A DNA stretch of 64,000 bases from Thelonectria olida (lineage: Eukaryota; Ascomycota; Sordariomycetes; Hypocreales; Nectriaceae): the NCBI GenBank assembly GCA_020736575.1, contig JAGPYM010000074.1, positions 31,565 to 95,564 on the forward strand, read 5' to 3'. This document shows positions 32,472 to 43,162 of this stretch, one piece after another. Numbering within the stretch: position 1 is the first letter of the stretch; each line of letters begins with the position of its first letter. The translations under genes and the position numbers were made by a program. Below the pieces are notes generated by a model. The model was not told the origin of the DNA and made no database searches. It saw only the letters and a program-made list of their open reading frames with translations.

Positions 32472-35400
32472 TTAGCGAGGTGGGTTCGACAAAGGACATA
32501 AGCAATCACAGCATCGAGCACGTTCGCTAGAGAAATACATTCGACCATTATTGTTGACTACTACCACGAACACGAAATACTTGCAGTATCTTACCATAGA
32601 TACGAATGTGTCGCCAGCGATAGGCACAGCGCAATGAAGCATAGTATGTAGAGAAGAAGGATTGGGCAGCGTTCATGCGACACTCGGCACAGTGTTATCC
32701 CAATGCCGTAAGTTGCGAATCACGATCCGTCTCATCCTCCGTAAACCCCGCGTTCAAAACTCAAACCTCGGTGTGAAATTGACCCCTGACACAACAAATT
32801 ATGACAAGGGGAAAACATCACAGCAAGGATGCACGTCACATCGATCTTACCAACAGAACAAGAAATCCCTGATCCCCAAACTTCCCCACACATGATCGCC
32901 ACTCAACTCATCCCAGCAACGTAAAGCAAAACTCAACTGCCCGGGCATCATTTATGCCCCACAGCTACTCCTGGCCAGGGATAAACTGTCCTGCATACTA
33001 CCACGTAGTACCGTACCTACGCAGGAGGCGGTGCGGAAGAGTAAGGCAAACGGACGAGGGGGGGCTGCAACGACTCGTGTTGTTGCTAGGGCGAGCTGCC
33101 AAAACGCACTTTATGTTGTGTATCGATCACATGTCCAGTGACAAATCCGGGTTCGCGGGATGACTCCTGCTTGCCCAGAGTTAATTTTCTTCTTGCCTAA
33201 ACTCTTATTGCCTTCATTTGAGCCGTATACTTCAGTTCCATAGTGACTTCCCCAGAATCCTCAGAGTCCAGCGCCAAACACCGCATTGTCAAACCGCATA
33301 GAAATGGATGCTATCGCACCCTCGACCTTGACCATTCCAAGATTCCAAAAGACAGAGGCACATGCCAGAGCAACAGATTGTACTGAACACTTAGTTTGGT
33401 ATCAACATGTACGATAAGTCTCGGACGACTATCCTGTGCTATGGCGTGCATTCATCCGTTCCCCCGCATTCTAGAGCTTCCCCTACATCGGTAAGGCGAA
33501 TGTTGACAGATGTGAAGATCTAGCCCAATGAGACCGAATCGGCGAAATTGTTCATGCAGAGGGCCCTTTCTCGATTGACTGACATGATCTGCGAGGCATC
33601 AAAGTTATGTAGCCCTTGGATTGTGCCCACGTTCCCACCAATCCGAAACGGTTCATCGAAGTTCTTCTTCATGATGGCCTCAACATCAAACAAGTTGGCC
33701 GGTGGTGCTGAAGCCAATTCGCTGGAGTCCATCGAATGACCTTCCTCCCAGTCGTCCCGATGAGATGTCTTCTGCGCTCCACCAGGTCGATGTCGCCTTT
33801 CATATTGGTTTCATAGTCCGGTGCTGTTCTGGAGAAGATTCTCTGCACATGGTTTCTCTTCGGCGGCGGACGCCGTGGATTCGAGTGGGCAGGGAAGAAT
33901 GTTAGGGCCAGGATCAGGGGACGTATTGCAGGCAAATGTGTCTTCTTGCGATGACCGATCCTGCGATCCTTTTGTTGACGATTGAGCGATGTTTATACTG
34001 CACCCTGTTCGTGGTGGTGGGGGGGAGGGGGGGATTTCTTGGTATTCTTTTCGGAACCGTCTTCTGCGAAAAAGTCAGCGTGCTGTTACGCTCTATCAGG
34101 TCCACTTTGAGCCTACGCAATGATGGGCGTTTTCGCGATATGTCCAATCCCGAGGGCCTTAGACATGGTTTCTCTTGGTGGGCATGTGATGCTTCTTGTA
34201 ATCCGCCATATGTATCAATTGCAAGATCTTCATGTGCTTAATCGTTTCCGTGGAGTTCAAGAAGGACACCAATGCGCCACCGTCTAGAGCTTTGATGCAT
34301 CAACAACTTTCTTATTATCATAGGTTGCTAAAGCATAGGCAACAACTTCCCTTATTCGTCCCGTTCTGGAGATGTTGGCCTCGATTGTGTCCTCATCCGG
34401 GTCCCTGAGGCTCGGCAAGAAGTCTTCCATTGTATCACATTGGGACATAAAAGTCCTCTACAAACATGCTTATCCTCTGTCCCAGCGCCACAACGTATTA
34501 CTTTGTGGCCTCTCAAGCACTTCATCAATGCCGCTAGCCCCGATCTCAAGAAGGTTTACTTAGAGGAGCTTGAACCTGATGGGATAGTGTAGCTCATCAG
34601 CGATGACACAGGAGACTCGCCATCGCAAAGGGGCCGAGAGAGAGAAACATCAGCCATGGACAGGGATGATGATATCGAGGTGGAAGACTCTGGACCTCCA
34701 CGTCGGCGGCTTTATAGACCTAACGAGCCCTTGCAAGAAACGGACTCCTCAAGCTCTACAAGGTTGCGTCAGGCAGAGGACAAACTTAACATGGTCCGAG
34801 TGTCCCGGAGGGCGCGGAACGATGGCCTTGCGGTCCAAGAGAGGGTTCTCAACTTTATCCGAAATTTTATTGGAAGGCCAGAACCCGGAGTGGCCTCAGA
34901 GAGTGCAGACGAGACCGCGGAGCTGGTTGAAGAAGCTGGATTAGAGACCTAGGCTTGTGCGTAGATGATATATAAACTGAAAAATTGGGGTTTTGCATTA
35001 ATATGGAGACATTAAAGCACTTTGATGGAGACCTAGATGTATAGGAGAGGGCAAAGACGGCAGTATGGCAGATATAGCAAACCACTTACGCGGTGGGAAT
35101 GTTGAAAGGGGCCGTCTTCATCTAGCGATAATATAAACAATACAGAAAACTAGTGGCGAACGGGTTTGGGTACAGTACACACGCACTTTACATATCTAAA
35201 TTCCCACGTGGCTTTGGAATGGAATCAAAAAGGAAAATGCATTCACTTCGTTCTAATCCAACCGCTGCCAACCAAGGCTCTACTCTTTTTTGAATGAGTG
35301 CCCCGAACGTGCCACGTCTGGCGCGACAAATATTGTGACAGGTTATGATTTTGGGATTTTCGTCGACGTGAAACCAATGGCCGCCAGATATCACAGTAAC

Positions 35401-35700
35401 ATCAACCTAACATGCTTGGTTTGGCTTACAAACTTCAAACCGGGCGTCATGACGTATTTGATTTCGTCTTCTAATTGGCGGGCGTCAGGCTCCGTGGTAT
35501 CGGCTACCCGAACCAGTAGATCCTCCTGCTGTCTCTGCAAGAGCGATATATCCAGGATCCAAGTCAGCTATGTGGCTGTTGTGTCGGTGATGTTACAGTC
35601 ATGCCTATTGAGCAAACACGAAGAGGTACGATATTAGTGGAACAGATCAGACTCACATTAAGCGTCGGCCAACATCCTGCTGGCCCAGTTCATCATATCG
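32472..35700. other. Intergenic, mostly unrecognised
   Basis: About 3.2 kb with short frames only. A 70-codon minus-strand frame at 33520..33732 (MDSSELASAPPANLFDVEAI) and the plus-strand frame at 34656..34952 are the most protein-like, but neither has a recognisable domain. A G-rich run lies at about 34012..34034. Confidence 0.4.
34656..34952 (+). CDS. Small hypothetical protein
   Basis: 98 codons from ATG at 34656. The composition is charged and protein-like: an acidic start (MDRDDDIEVEDSGPPRRR), a likely amphipathic helix around LRQAEDKLNMVRVSRRARND and an acidic tail. I do not recognise a family and no intron signals frame it. It could be the terminal part of a decayed gene. Confidence 0.2.
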   Translation: MDRDDDIEVEDSGPPRRRLYRPNEPLQETDSSSSTRLRQAEDKLNMVRVSRRARNDGLAVQERVLNFIRNFIGRPEPGVASESADETAELVEEAGLET

Positions 35701-36198
35701 CTAGCACAAGTGGTCAGCTTGCACGTGTCTTACGAGATATCGATGCGGAGAGCTACATACGCGCCTATCTAGGGTCCTATGGAGTCCAGTCGCCATGAGA
35801 GGGTTCTCGTATGTCCTCACACCTTCGCATCCCCTCAAGCTTAATCGACTTCTGTCATCCAGCCAAGCAGCCCGTGAGACTGTACCGTAAACGTGGCCGC
35901 TTGGCTTGATCGGACTCGTCAGTCTATGGGCTGCTGTCGGCACTCGGACAGCTGTGGAAGATCCTATGTGCTCTGCTTGTGTTAGGTATGGTTCGATGGG
36001 GCCTCGCTCGACGTACTTGCGAAGATGATCAGAAGCGGAGGTAGTGGCCATAACAGCGAAAAACACCGACTGGCCCTTCGCATCACAGAAACGGCAAGCC
36101 CAATAGGGATTCAGAGGACTGTTGTTGGCATTAAGCTTGGCGACAAAAAACCCGTGATGCCTAATCAAGCTCTTTCTGCCTTTGGTGCTTTTCCGAGA
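35701..36198 (-). pseudogene. hAT transposase N-terminal (BED zinc finger) fragment
   Basis: The minus-strand frame reads STKGRKSLIRHHGFFVAK, then PYWACRFCDAKGQSVF, then MATTSASDHLRK. This is the pattern at the N-terminus of fungal hAT transposases, where a BED-type zinc finger uses the C-x2-C pair and a downstream H-L-R-K helix. The second zinc-binding His is not evident. After about 60 residues the frame continues without hAT similarity, and no catalytic or dimerisation domain follows, so this is a truncated relic. A hAT-type MITE occurs at 47974..48185. Confidence 0.5.
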
Positions 36199-36585
36199 TA
36201 AGGACTCCTCTAAGACGTATTATTTGTTTCTCCATATTGCTTGCGGCAGATCTGCAATCATAGGATGGCCCGGTAGTGCTGTTACTAACATACTAAAAAA
36301 TACTGTTTTATTACTATCTTTTCAGGTCTCTCCTAACACGGGTTTGCCGCGCCTCAACCCACTGTCGAGCCTCGGGTAGGTCGTCTTGCCCAGTTCGCGG
36401 GCTTGAGAACATTATTATGCTGTCAAACGTATCAATGTCAAATCAAATCATGATGTTTGTTTTTGTTTGCTTTGGTATAGCTTTTGTGGTTATTCGTTTG
36501 ATTTCTTTGACAGTTTGTTTGATGTGATTGGATTTGAGGGCAGTGCCGCAAACCCGGTTGGTAACACGACTTGAATCAACCGAAA

Positions 36586-37137
36586 TTACCGCTTCCTCTT
36601 TGGGCGGAGTGGGCAGTTCCCATTGCAGTTGGGACACTGCAAGCATCCAGGTTTCTGCCATGCCATCCTGCATCGACATACCCAAAGATCGGTGCCAGTC
36701 TTCGTTGTCAAGCAATCGAATGGAACATGAAGCCTGCACTTAAGTCCACACTCGATGCAGAACCGTCGCAAAGGAACGAGACGATCTGCTGGACCCGGCT
36801 CACGACCGGAAACAAGGCAACTGTGAACGTCGACGCAGGCTGACTGAGGCTGGAAGACGTCAAAATGCTCAGGCTTCCGCACACGGTAGCAGATGTAGCA
36901 CTCAAAGTTGCCGGGCTGGTGATCTTGGCCTTTTTCACTAGGTCGGTGTTGCGGAAAGTCTTTAGCGGCTCTCATGACAAACTGGAACTTGTCAATAGGC
37001 TCAGCTAATTGTTGAGGGTTGATCGTTCGGTGAAAGTATCGATTCATAGTGGAGAGGAAGATGAGGGACTGGTAGTCGAGGTTGGAGAATACGAGCCGCT
37101 GGAGCTCTTTGGGCAATCGCTCCAATAAGGAGGGCAT
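36586..37137 (-). CDS. F-box protein with Cys-rich C-terminus
   Basis: 183 residues from ATG at 37137 (MPSLLERLPKELQRLV); an in-frame upstream ATG at 37296 would add 53 residues without similarity. The F-box is SLLERLPKELQRLVFSNLDY followed by LIFLSTMNRYFHRTINP, residues 3-45; it would bind Skp1 in an SCF ubiquitin ligase. The rest is a cysteine cluster typical of a fungal F-box subgroup: CYICYRVRKPEHF, RRFCIECGLKC, WVCRCRMAWQKPGCLQCPNC. It probably binds zinc; the target is unknown. About 500 bp of its upstream sequence recurs in opposite orientation at 60935..61450. Confidence 0.75.
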   Translation of the reverse strand: MPSLLERLPKELQRLVFSNLDYQSLIFLSTMNRYFHRTINPQQLAEPIDKFQFVMRAAKDFPQHRPSEKGQDHQPGNFECYICYRVRKPEHFDVFQPQSACVDVHSCLVSGREPGPADRLVPLRRFCIECGLKCRLHVPFDCLTTKTGTDLWVCRCRMAWQKPGCLQCPNCNGNCPLRPKRKR

Positions 37138-37559
37138 GGCTGGCGAGCATTGCCTTAGGAGAGACAGTGAGTAGGAGTCCGAGAGAGTTTTCGGGCTCGG
37201 TAGAGTGATGGGTTGAAGTGGTGAATAGCAGGGAGACGGGTGAATGCGAGAAAGCTTGACGTCTAGGTTAGGGTATTGACGGGGAAGGATAATCATGATT
37301 GATAGAGGAGAGGTGTAATAGACGTTGACTAGTATATATTAGATCGGGGAAGATGAGAAGGGAATGATGGGATGGGATCAAAAGGTTGAGCGACCTCAAC
37401 GATCTAATGCGAGAGCGTCGAATGCCCATAAGGATCAAGGGAAGAAGGAAACGTGGACCTGGTGAGGGCTTCAGGTGAATGGCCCACAGTGCGGGACATA
37501 CTTGCGTACACACATTTGGGGGGCGCTGATTGTGTAGACGATCGTTAGTAAGGGATCCA

Positions 37560-38070
37560 AAAAGAAAAGAGAAGAAATCACTGCCTAAAGCGCAACTGAG
37601 GCGGAGAAGGGAGGGAGGGGAGGGGTTTAGGAAAAGCAAGCACGCGGCACAGAGGCAGACTAGGCGCAGTGCAGTAAAATAACAGAGACAAGAAGCACAC
37701 CGTACATGCGACTGTTGGTCAAGTCTTCTTGGCTCGTGTGATAGACAATATGTTTCTACCAAGAGGGCATGTTCTGCTTGCTATTAGACGGCCTCAGCGA
37801 GACTAATTCCTACTGATCGGCAATCATTCAGCTGTCCAGACTTGCGAGCGGCCCATCGTCCCAGTCAAGCCTCAACAGTAACGAGGAGCTCGCCGTGCAC
37901 GTCAGAAAGGGCTAACAATCGATCGGATCCGCAGCCCGAGGCCGAAGCACAGTTTGGACGGGGAACAGGGCACTGGGAATGTCGTACAGTGGAGGCAGTG
38001 GTCCCCGAGCGGCTGGAGCCCAAGAACTCCTCAAATGGTTTGGCAAGTGACTGATCATTGCTTCTTACTT
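37560..38070 (-). repeat. Segmental duplication, copy A (upstream of the F-box gene)
   Basis: Read on the minus strand this segment aligns along its length with 60935..61450 on the plus strand. Shared anchors in order include CTGTTCCCCGTCCAAACTGT, CCGATCGATTG, TCTGGACAGCTGA, CTCGCTGAGGCC, GGTGTGCTTC and GTGCCGCGTGCTTGCTTT. Between anchors the copies differ by many transitions and small gaps. It starts about 420 bp upstream of the F-box ATG, and similarity ends before the coding region. Confidence 0.75.
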
Positions 38071-38644
38071 CCTTTCTTTCCTTTTTGGGTAGCAGGTGTC
38101 GTGGAGGGTCGGTGCACTTCCCAGGATGCGGGAGGCGATCTATAGGGGACGGGTACCCCCTGTTGATTGCCGATGCGGGAACAATTTAATTTAGTTGCCT
38201 CACTGGCTCGAACTTATAGTGGATTCTGGCAAAGAGCAATGCAACCGCTCGAAGGGGGAAGGTTGAACTGATAGCTGCCCTTAGCTGCTCATGTGTCATC
38301 CATGCGAGCATCAGCTTCCCTGCATCCAACATCCAACCGGAGCTTTGATCTGTTACTTGTCACAAGTGATAGTCCACCAGCCATCTTCTCAATGTTTCTC
38401 TCTTTCTTGCTCTCTCTGTCTCTCGCTCTGGGCCTCTGCGTGTGTGTGTCCGTGTGTAGAATCGCCCGCATCCAGCTTTTCAATCCCCGCAAAAGTCCTA
38501 CATAAATCGCTAATATAGACAAACGGGAAAATAGGAGGGAAGGGGAAGAACTGACATTCGAGAGATCCTAGCGACAGCCCATGTCCTGTGTGGGTGTGAA
38601 AAAGAGGGGAGGGGCATGTATGTAATTAAGAGGCAGGGAGACCG

Positions 38645-39177
38645 TTTAATAATAGTAGTAATAGTTAGTAAGTAAAGTTGCTTCTTAAAGTATTACTTTA
38701 AATAATAATAATTTTTACTTGCAGGCTACTAGATATAATTGTATTATAAAGTGATTATAATATATATAAGTTACTTATTAAATATTTTAAATTATATAAA
38801 AAGGTTTTTATATAGGGTATTTTATATTATAAACTGGGCCTAATATTAGTAAAAATTTATAATTTAATAATTTATTAAAATATAAAATAAATACAAATAA
38901 ATAAAACTAATAAGAGTTATATATTTAGTTTAATAATTTAAAAAATATAATATAACTATTAAAAAATATTATAATTAATAGAAAAATAAATAATATTAAA
39001 TATTAAAATTAGTAATTTTTATTATTATATATATTTTTTAATATATTTAATAATTTAATTATTTTATTTTATTTTTATTAGTTTAAATATTTTTAAATCT
39101 ATTTTAATCTTTTTTAAACTCTTTTTTTTTATTTAATCTTTTTAACTTTTACTTTTATAACTTTTATATTTATTTAA
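38645..39177. repeat. RIP-type AT-rich block, left part of the gypsy target
   Basis: A/T-dominated, CA/TG-poor. Its last part (about 39010..39177) aligns with 62742..62909, and the other side of the gypsy insertion (44636 onward) continues the same alignment, so this is the left half of a RIPped repeat split by the retrotransposon. Confidence 0.85.
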
Positions 39178-39376
39178 TGTGAAGGGTTACTAATAGTGTG
39201 AATTACAGCTATATAGTCCTCGTGCGTTTTACATACAAGATGAGGCTAAAAGAACGAAAGTAGGAAAGGACTGCTCATCCTCCAACAAAATAGACTGAAT
39301 GGTCGCTCGAGCAACAGTGCTTGGACCAGCGGGCGGACTAGGCAGCGCCTAGTCCGACAGGGCCTAGCCCGTTACA
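39178..39376 (-). repeat. 3' LTR of the gypsy element
   Basis: 199 bp, identical to 44437..44635. In the element's sense it begins TGTAACGGGC and ends CCCTTCACA. It directly follows the pol stop codon. Confidence 0.96.
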
Positions 39377-42300
39377 TTACCCCCTTCCTCCCTCTGAGCG
39401 CTGTTGCTTACGCCGTCGGATCTTTACAACTTCCTTGGGACTGCTCTCCCATTCCTCGAAGGCCTCTGTGTCCTTTAGATAGTCCATAGGTTCCCAGGTC
39501 GGTGTTGCATATGAGAGCCACTTCACTAAGAGCTTCCTCGACCGTTTCTTTCCTCGTCCCACGACCTTCTCGTCCAAAATCTTCTCCACTAACCATTCTT
39601 CGTGTCCGTCTACTAGCGTTGGCCCTACTCGAAAGTCTTCGATCTTCTGTGAGGGCAACGGATTAGTAGCGGCTGGCCTCAGCAAGTCGACATGGAATAC
39701 GGGATGTATCTTTCCGGGAACGTCCAACTTGTACGAGTGCGAACTCTTTTGTTCAACCACTCTGTATTTCGCATGCAGCCAATCTAGCTTCTTGGAAGGT
39801 CTTGCCGTTTTGACGTTTCTCAAGTCCAAATATACCCAATCGCCGACTTTGTAATTTGGAGCGGCTTTCTTGTGCTTGTTCGCTGTCTGCTCCTGGCGAT
39901 CCTGTGCCCATGCGATCGCAGCTTGGGCCCAGTCGGATGCTTCCTGGATCCTCGCTACAAAGTCTTCGGCAATCTTCTGACCAGGTTTGTTAGCTGCTGG
40001 GCGATCACTCCTCAGCTGGATGGGATCCATATGGTAGCCGTGCGTAAAGAAGAACGGGCTCATTCCGGTGGCGGTCGCATTGCGATTGTTTAGGGCCGTC
40101 GTGACAATTGGGAGCAGATCTCCCCAATTGGTTTGGGCGTAGGTTACCCAAGCCCTCAGCATCTTTTCGATCTCCTGATTCATCCGCTCCTGTCCTCCGT
40201 CTGTCTGGGGGTGGTACGCCGTTGATAAGCGCCGTTTAACTCTCATGAGCGTGCAGAGGTGTGTCCATACATCGCCCACAAACTGCGGGCCTCGATCGCT
40301 GGTGACTGTTGTCGGGATGCCATGGTAAGGAAAATAACACGAGAAGAGTCTTCGCGCCACTGCTTCTGCTGAGATATCGTCCATAGCTTCCAGGATGACT
40401 CCTTTTGTCAGCCGGTCGGTGATGCCCATGAGGTTCGTGGCGTTATCCCGTCCAGTGGGTGGGAGCTCCGTGATGAAGTCAATGTGGATCTCTGACCAAA
40501 TTCTTTCGGGTATCGGTAAAGGCTTGAGAAGGCCTTGTTTCGACTGCCTCCAAATGGTGGTCCTCTTGCAAGTGTCACAATTGTTCAGAAACTGTCGTAC
40601 CTCGGTTGTGATACCAGGCCAGAAGAACTGTCTGGCAACTAAGGCGTATGTCAAGTCCCTCCCCGGATGTCCCGTTAAATGGGAATCGTGCGTTTCCTGG
40701 ATGATGCCCGTCCGCAGAGACTCGCTGTTCGGAATCCAAAGTCGGTTTCTGAAGTGCAAGAGCCCTCGTTTGTCAAGTAGACACTCCGATATGCTAACAT
40801 GGGTACCGGCGGCACTCGTTGGCAGGCTTCTATTTCCTGCCGCCACCGCTTGAGAAATTTCCTTGTAGATGTCGTCCGTCCTTCTCGCAGTAGTCCACGC
40901 CTTCTGCATTTCTGTGTCTTCAAATATGGGCACTTCCTGCTCAAAGTCCAGCAGATCGCCCTCCTCGGCTGTCGTTTCGACGGCCCCCATTCCTTCAGTC
41001 TGCCCGGCTGCGACATTCACATTCCGCAGGTTCTTGTCTTGAAAGAGTTTTAGGAAACGTGACTTTAGGCGCTCGTTACTTCCTTCCTTCGGCATGTCCT
41101 GTACTCTTCTGGATAATTGGTCGGGGAGTTCCGATTCCTTTCCGGGCCTCCACTCGAGGGTGAAATTGAATTGTGATAAGAACTCTGCCCATCGTATCTG
41201 CCGCTCAGACAGTTCCCGTTCCTTGTAGAAGTAACGAAGGTTTTTGTGATCGGTCATGACCTTGAACCTGGTCATGACCAGCTCCGCTCTCCAGGCTTTG
41301 AGGCATCGCACGATTGCTAACAGCTCCTTATCGAAAATCTTATAGTTCATCTCGGCTGGGGAATGCTTCTGGGAGAAGAAGGCAACAGGTCGCCATCTGT
41401 TCTGGTCATCTAGCTGTAATAAAACGCCTCCTGTGGCGTATCCTGAGGAGTCCGCGTCAACCCTCGTTTCTCTACTCTCGTCGAAATGAACGAGAATAGG
41501 CGCAGTGATCAGGGCATTCTTCAGGACAAGGAAAGCCTTTTCGCAGTCATCATCCCAATAAAACTCTGTTCCCTTGCTCGTAAGACGAGTGAGAGGTCTT
41601 GCTTTGTCGGAAAATGCTTCAATGAACGTTCTGTAGAAATTGGCAAATCCTAAGAACCCGCGGACCCCCTTCACATTGGTTGGGGTTTCCCAATTGCGGA
41701 TGGATTCGACCTTTGCTGGGTCAACTTCGATACCCTTCCCTGCGGTTATGACAAATCCCAAATACTTGACAGTCTGCGCTTCGAACTCGCACTTGTCGAT
41801 GTCCAACTGAAGTCCGGCTTCTCGGACTTTGTGGAGTACTTTCTTAACTTTCTCCCGGTGGTCCTTCAGAGACCCACTCGAGTAGATCAAGATGTCGTCC
41901 ACGTACGCGGATACGAAGTCGTCGAGATATTCACGGAGAACATCGTTGAGGTACCGCTGAAATGCTGCTGGCGCTCCCGTAAGGCCAAAAGGCATCACCT
42001 TCCATTCGAACAGGCCGTACCGTGTCCGGAAGGCGGTCTTCCATTCCTCTCCCTTGGCCATACGAATTCTGTGGAACGCTGCGATGACATCCAGCTTGGT
42101 AAACCACTTTGACTTGGCGATATTTCGTATAGTCTCCCCGATCAACGGTAGTGGGTAGCGATCTTTACGAGTGATGTGGTTTAGCCCCCGGTAGTCCACG
42201 CAGAAACGGATTCCTCCTCCAGGTTTACGAACAAACAGAACTGGAGCCGCCGCAGGGGAGTTGCTCGCCCTAATGAACCCCTTTTCTAGGAGCTCCGTGA

Positions 42301-43078
42301 GGGTTTTACGCAACACTAGAAGTTCTTCGCGGCTCATTCCGTAGAGTGGTCCCCAAGGGACAGGCTTCTGATTGCCGTTCTCATCCTTCTCTAGCTCAAT
42401 AGTATGGTCGACTCCTGGCCTGTGGGGTGGCAGTGTGTCGGCTAGCTCTCTGCTGAAGGACTCCAACGCTTCTCGGTATTGTTGCGGGAGCAGCTTGCTG
42501 GGATCCCCCTTCTGTTTAGGCCGCAAAACCTTGTCGATGTCTGCCAGGGAGACTGAATAGACCCCCATCCGGGCCATTCCCAGGGGGCTTAGACCCTTGC
42601 GTCGAGCTTCTCGCTTGTTCTTCCTCACCATGGCCAGGAATGTTGAAGCCATTACCTGCGTAACTTTCTGTTTCATGGGAAGTTTGCTGGGCTGGGCCTT
42701 ATTCCACACCTGTATTCCTGAGCGACAAAATTCTAGACATTCCTTCTTGGCGTCCAGCTTGACGTCGTTGTCCTTCATCCAGGGCTTCCCTAGTATCATA
42801 TCGTAGCTTGAATTCGGAACAACATACAGGAAGATACGCTCTTGCTGATGGCCGTCGACGTCGATACTCATGTAGGTGATGGTGTCGATGATGGGCTTGC
42901 TGTGGGACTCTGCTACTTGGTCTAAACAGCGAGGCCTGATGGGTATTCGCGGTAACTTCAGAGAGTGGAAGAGCTTTTTGCTAATAATACCTTGTGAAAG
43001 GCATCCATAGTCGACAAGGGCCTGCACGAAAGAAGTGTCGTTGATTCGAACGTCCACCAAAAAGGGGCCCTCATCCAT
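39377..43078 (-). CDS. pol: Gypsy Pol polyprotein (PR-RT-RH-IN-chromodomain)
   Basis: 1,233 codons from the first ATG; the frame stays open another 28 codons upstream to the slippery site at 43156..43162, so it is probably made as a Gag-Pol fusion. Domains in order: aspartic protease near residues 5-90, with active-site triad DYG at 23-25 where Ser or Thr is usual in the middle; reverse transcriptase with YVDD at 392-395; RNase H starting with the DADSSGYATGGVLLQ stretch; integrase with its HHCC zinc finger (HDSHLTGHPGRD and CDTCKR) and core D-D-E motifs around HIDFITELPP, TSDRGPQFV and the QERMNQEIEKML region; and a C-terminal chromodomain (EEWLVEKILDEKVVG, LLVKWLSYATPTWEP). The chromodomain directs insertion to modified chromatin in such elements. 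No stops or frameshifts. Confidence 0.95.
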   Translation of the reverse strand: MDEGPFLVDVRINDTSFVQALVDYGCLSQGIISKKLFHSLKLPRIPIRPRCLDQVAESHSKPIIDTITYMSIDVDGHQQERIFLYVVPNSSYDMILGKPWMKDNDVKLDAKKECLEFCRSGIQVWNKAQPSKLPMKQKVTQVMASTFLAMVRKNKREARRKGLSPLGMARMGVYSVSLADIDKVLRPKQKGDPSKLLPQQYREALESFSRELADTLPPHRPGVDHTIELEKDENGNQKPVPWGPLYGMSREELLVLRKTLTELLEKGFIRASNSPAAAPVLFVRKPGGGIRFCVDYRGLNHITRKDRYPLPLIGETIRNIAKSKWFTKLDVIAAFHRIRMAKGEEWKTAFRTRYGLFEWKVMPFGLTGAPAAFQRYLNDVLREYLDDFVSAYVDDILIYSSGSLKDHREKVKKVLHKVREAGLQLDIDKCEFEAQTVKYLGFVITAGKGIEVDPAKVESIRNWETPTNVKGVRGFLGFANFYRTFIEAFSDKARPLTRLTSKGTEFYWDDDCEKAFLVLKNALITAPILVHFDESRETRVDADSSGYATGGVLLQLDDQNRWRPVAFFSQKHSPAEMNYKIFDKELLAIVRCLKAWRAELVMTRFKVMTDHKNLRYFYKERELSERQIRWAEFLSQFNFTLEWRPGKESELPDQLSRRVQDMPKEGSNERLKSRFLKLFQDKNLRNVNVAAGQTEGMGAVETTAEEGDLLDFEQEVPIFEDTEMQKAWTTARRTDDIYKEISQAVAAGNRSLPTSAAGTHVSISECLLDKRGLLHFRNRLWIPNSESLRTGIIQETHDSHLTGHPGRDLTYALVARQFFWPGITTEVRQFLNNCDTCKRTTIWRQSKQGLLKPLPIPERIWSEIHIDFITELPPTGRDNATNLMGITDRLTKGVILEAMDDISAEAVARRLFSCYFPYHGIPTTVTSDRGPQFVGDVWTHLCTLMRVKRRLSTAYHPQTDGGQERMNQEIEKMLRAWVTYAQTNWGDLLPIVTTALNNRNATATGMSPFFFTHGYHMDPIQLRSDRPAANKPGQKIAEDFVARIQEASDWAQAAIAWAQDRQEQTANKHKKAAPNYKVGDWVYLDLRNVKTARPSKKLDWLHAKYRVVEQKSSHSYKLDVPGKIHPVFHVDLLRPAATNPLPSQKIEDFRVGPTLVDGHEEWLVEKILDEKVVGRGKKRSRKLLVKWLSYATPTWEPMDYLKDTEAFEEWESSPKEVVKIRRRKQQRSEGGRG
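39380..39395 (-). other. Polypurine tract
   Basis: AGAGGGAGGAAGGGGG in the element's sense, followed by the pol stop codon TAA and then directly by the 3' LTR. It would prime plus-strand DNA synthesis. It doubles as the last codons of pol. Confidence 0.8.
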
Positions 43079-43122
43079 TCTGCTTTCTCCGTGCTGTTTC
43101 CATTCTTCTTCGGCGGTTAAGG

Positions 43123-43162
43123 GCTCCTGAGCCCGACTTCCCTCAGGAGCTATTCTTTTCCC
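43123..43162 (-). promoter_or_regulatory. Predicted -1 ribosomal frameshift signal (gag/pol)
   Basis: In the element's sense, the heptamer G GGA AAA (43162..43156, in gag frame) fits the slippery consensus X XXY YYZ. One gag codon and the TAG stop follow. Five bases after the heptamer comes a hairpin with a perfect 9-bp stem, GCTCCTGAG (43150..43142) pairing with CTCAGGAGC (43131..43123), and a 10-base loop. A -1 slip enters the pol frame, which is open from here into pol. Heptamer, spacer and stem are all of the expected kind; I did not test for a pseudoknot. Confidence 0.75.

Noticed and set aside
35701..36198. Complete hAT transposon
   Set aside because: Only the BED-finger region is recognisable; no catalytic domain, terminal repeats or target duplication could be found around it.
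37268..37762. 164-codon minus-strand ORF upstream of the F-box gene
   Set aside because: Most of it lies in the duplicated non-coding segment, the translation is low-complexity, and the copy at 60935..61450 does not preserve the frame.
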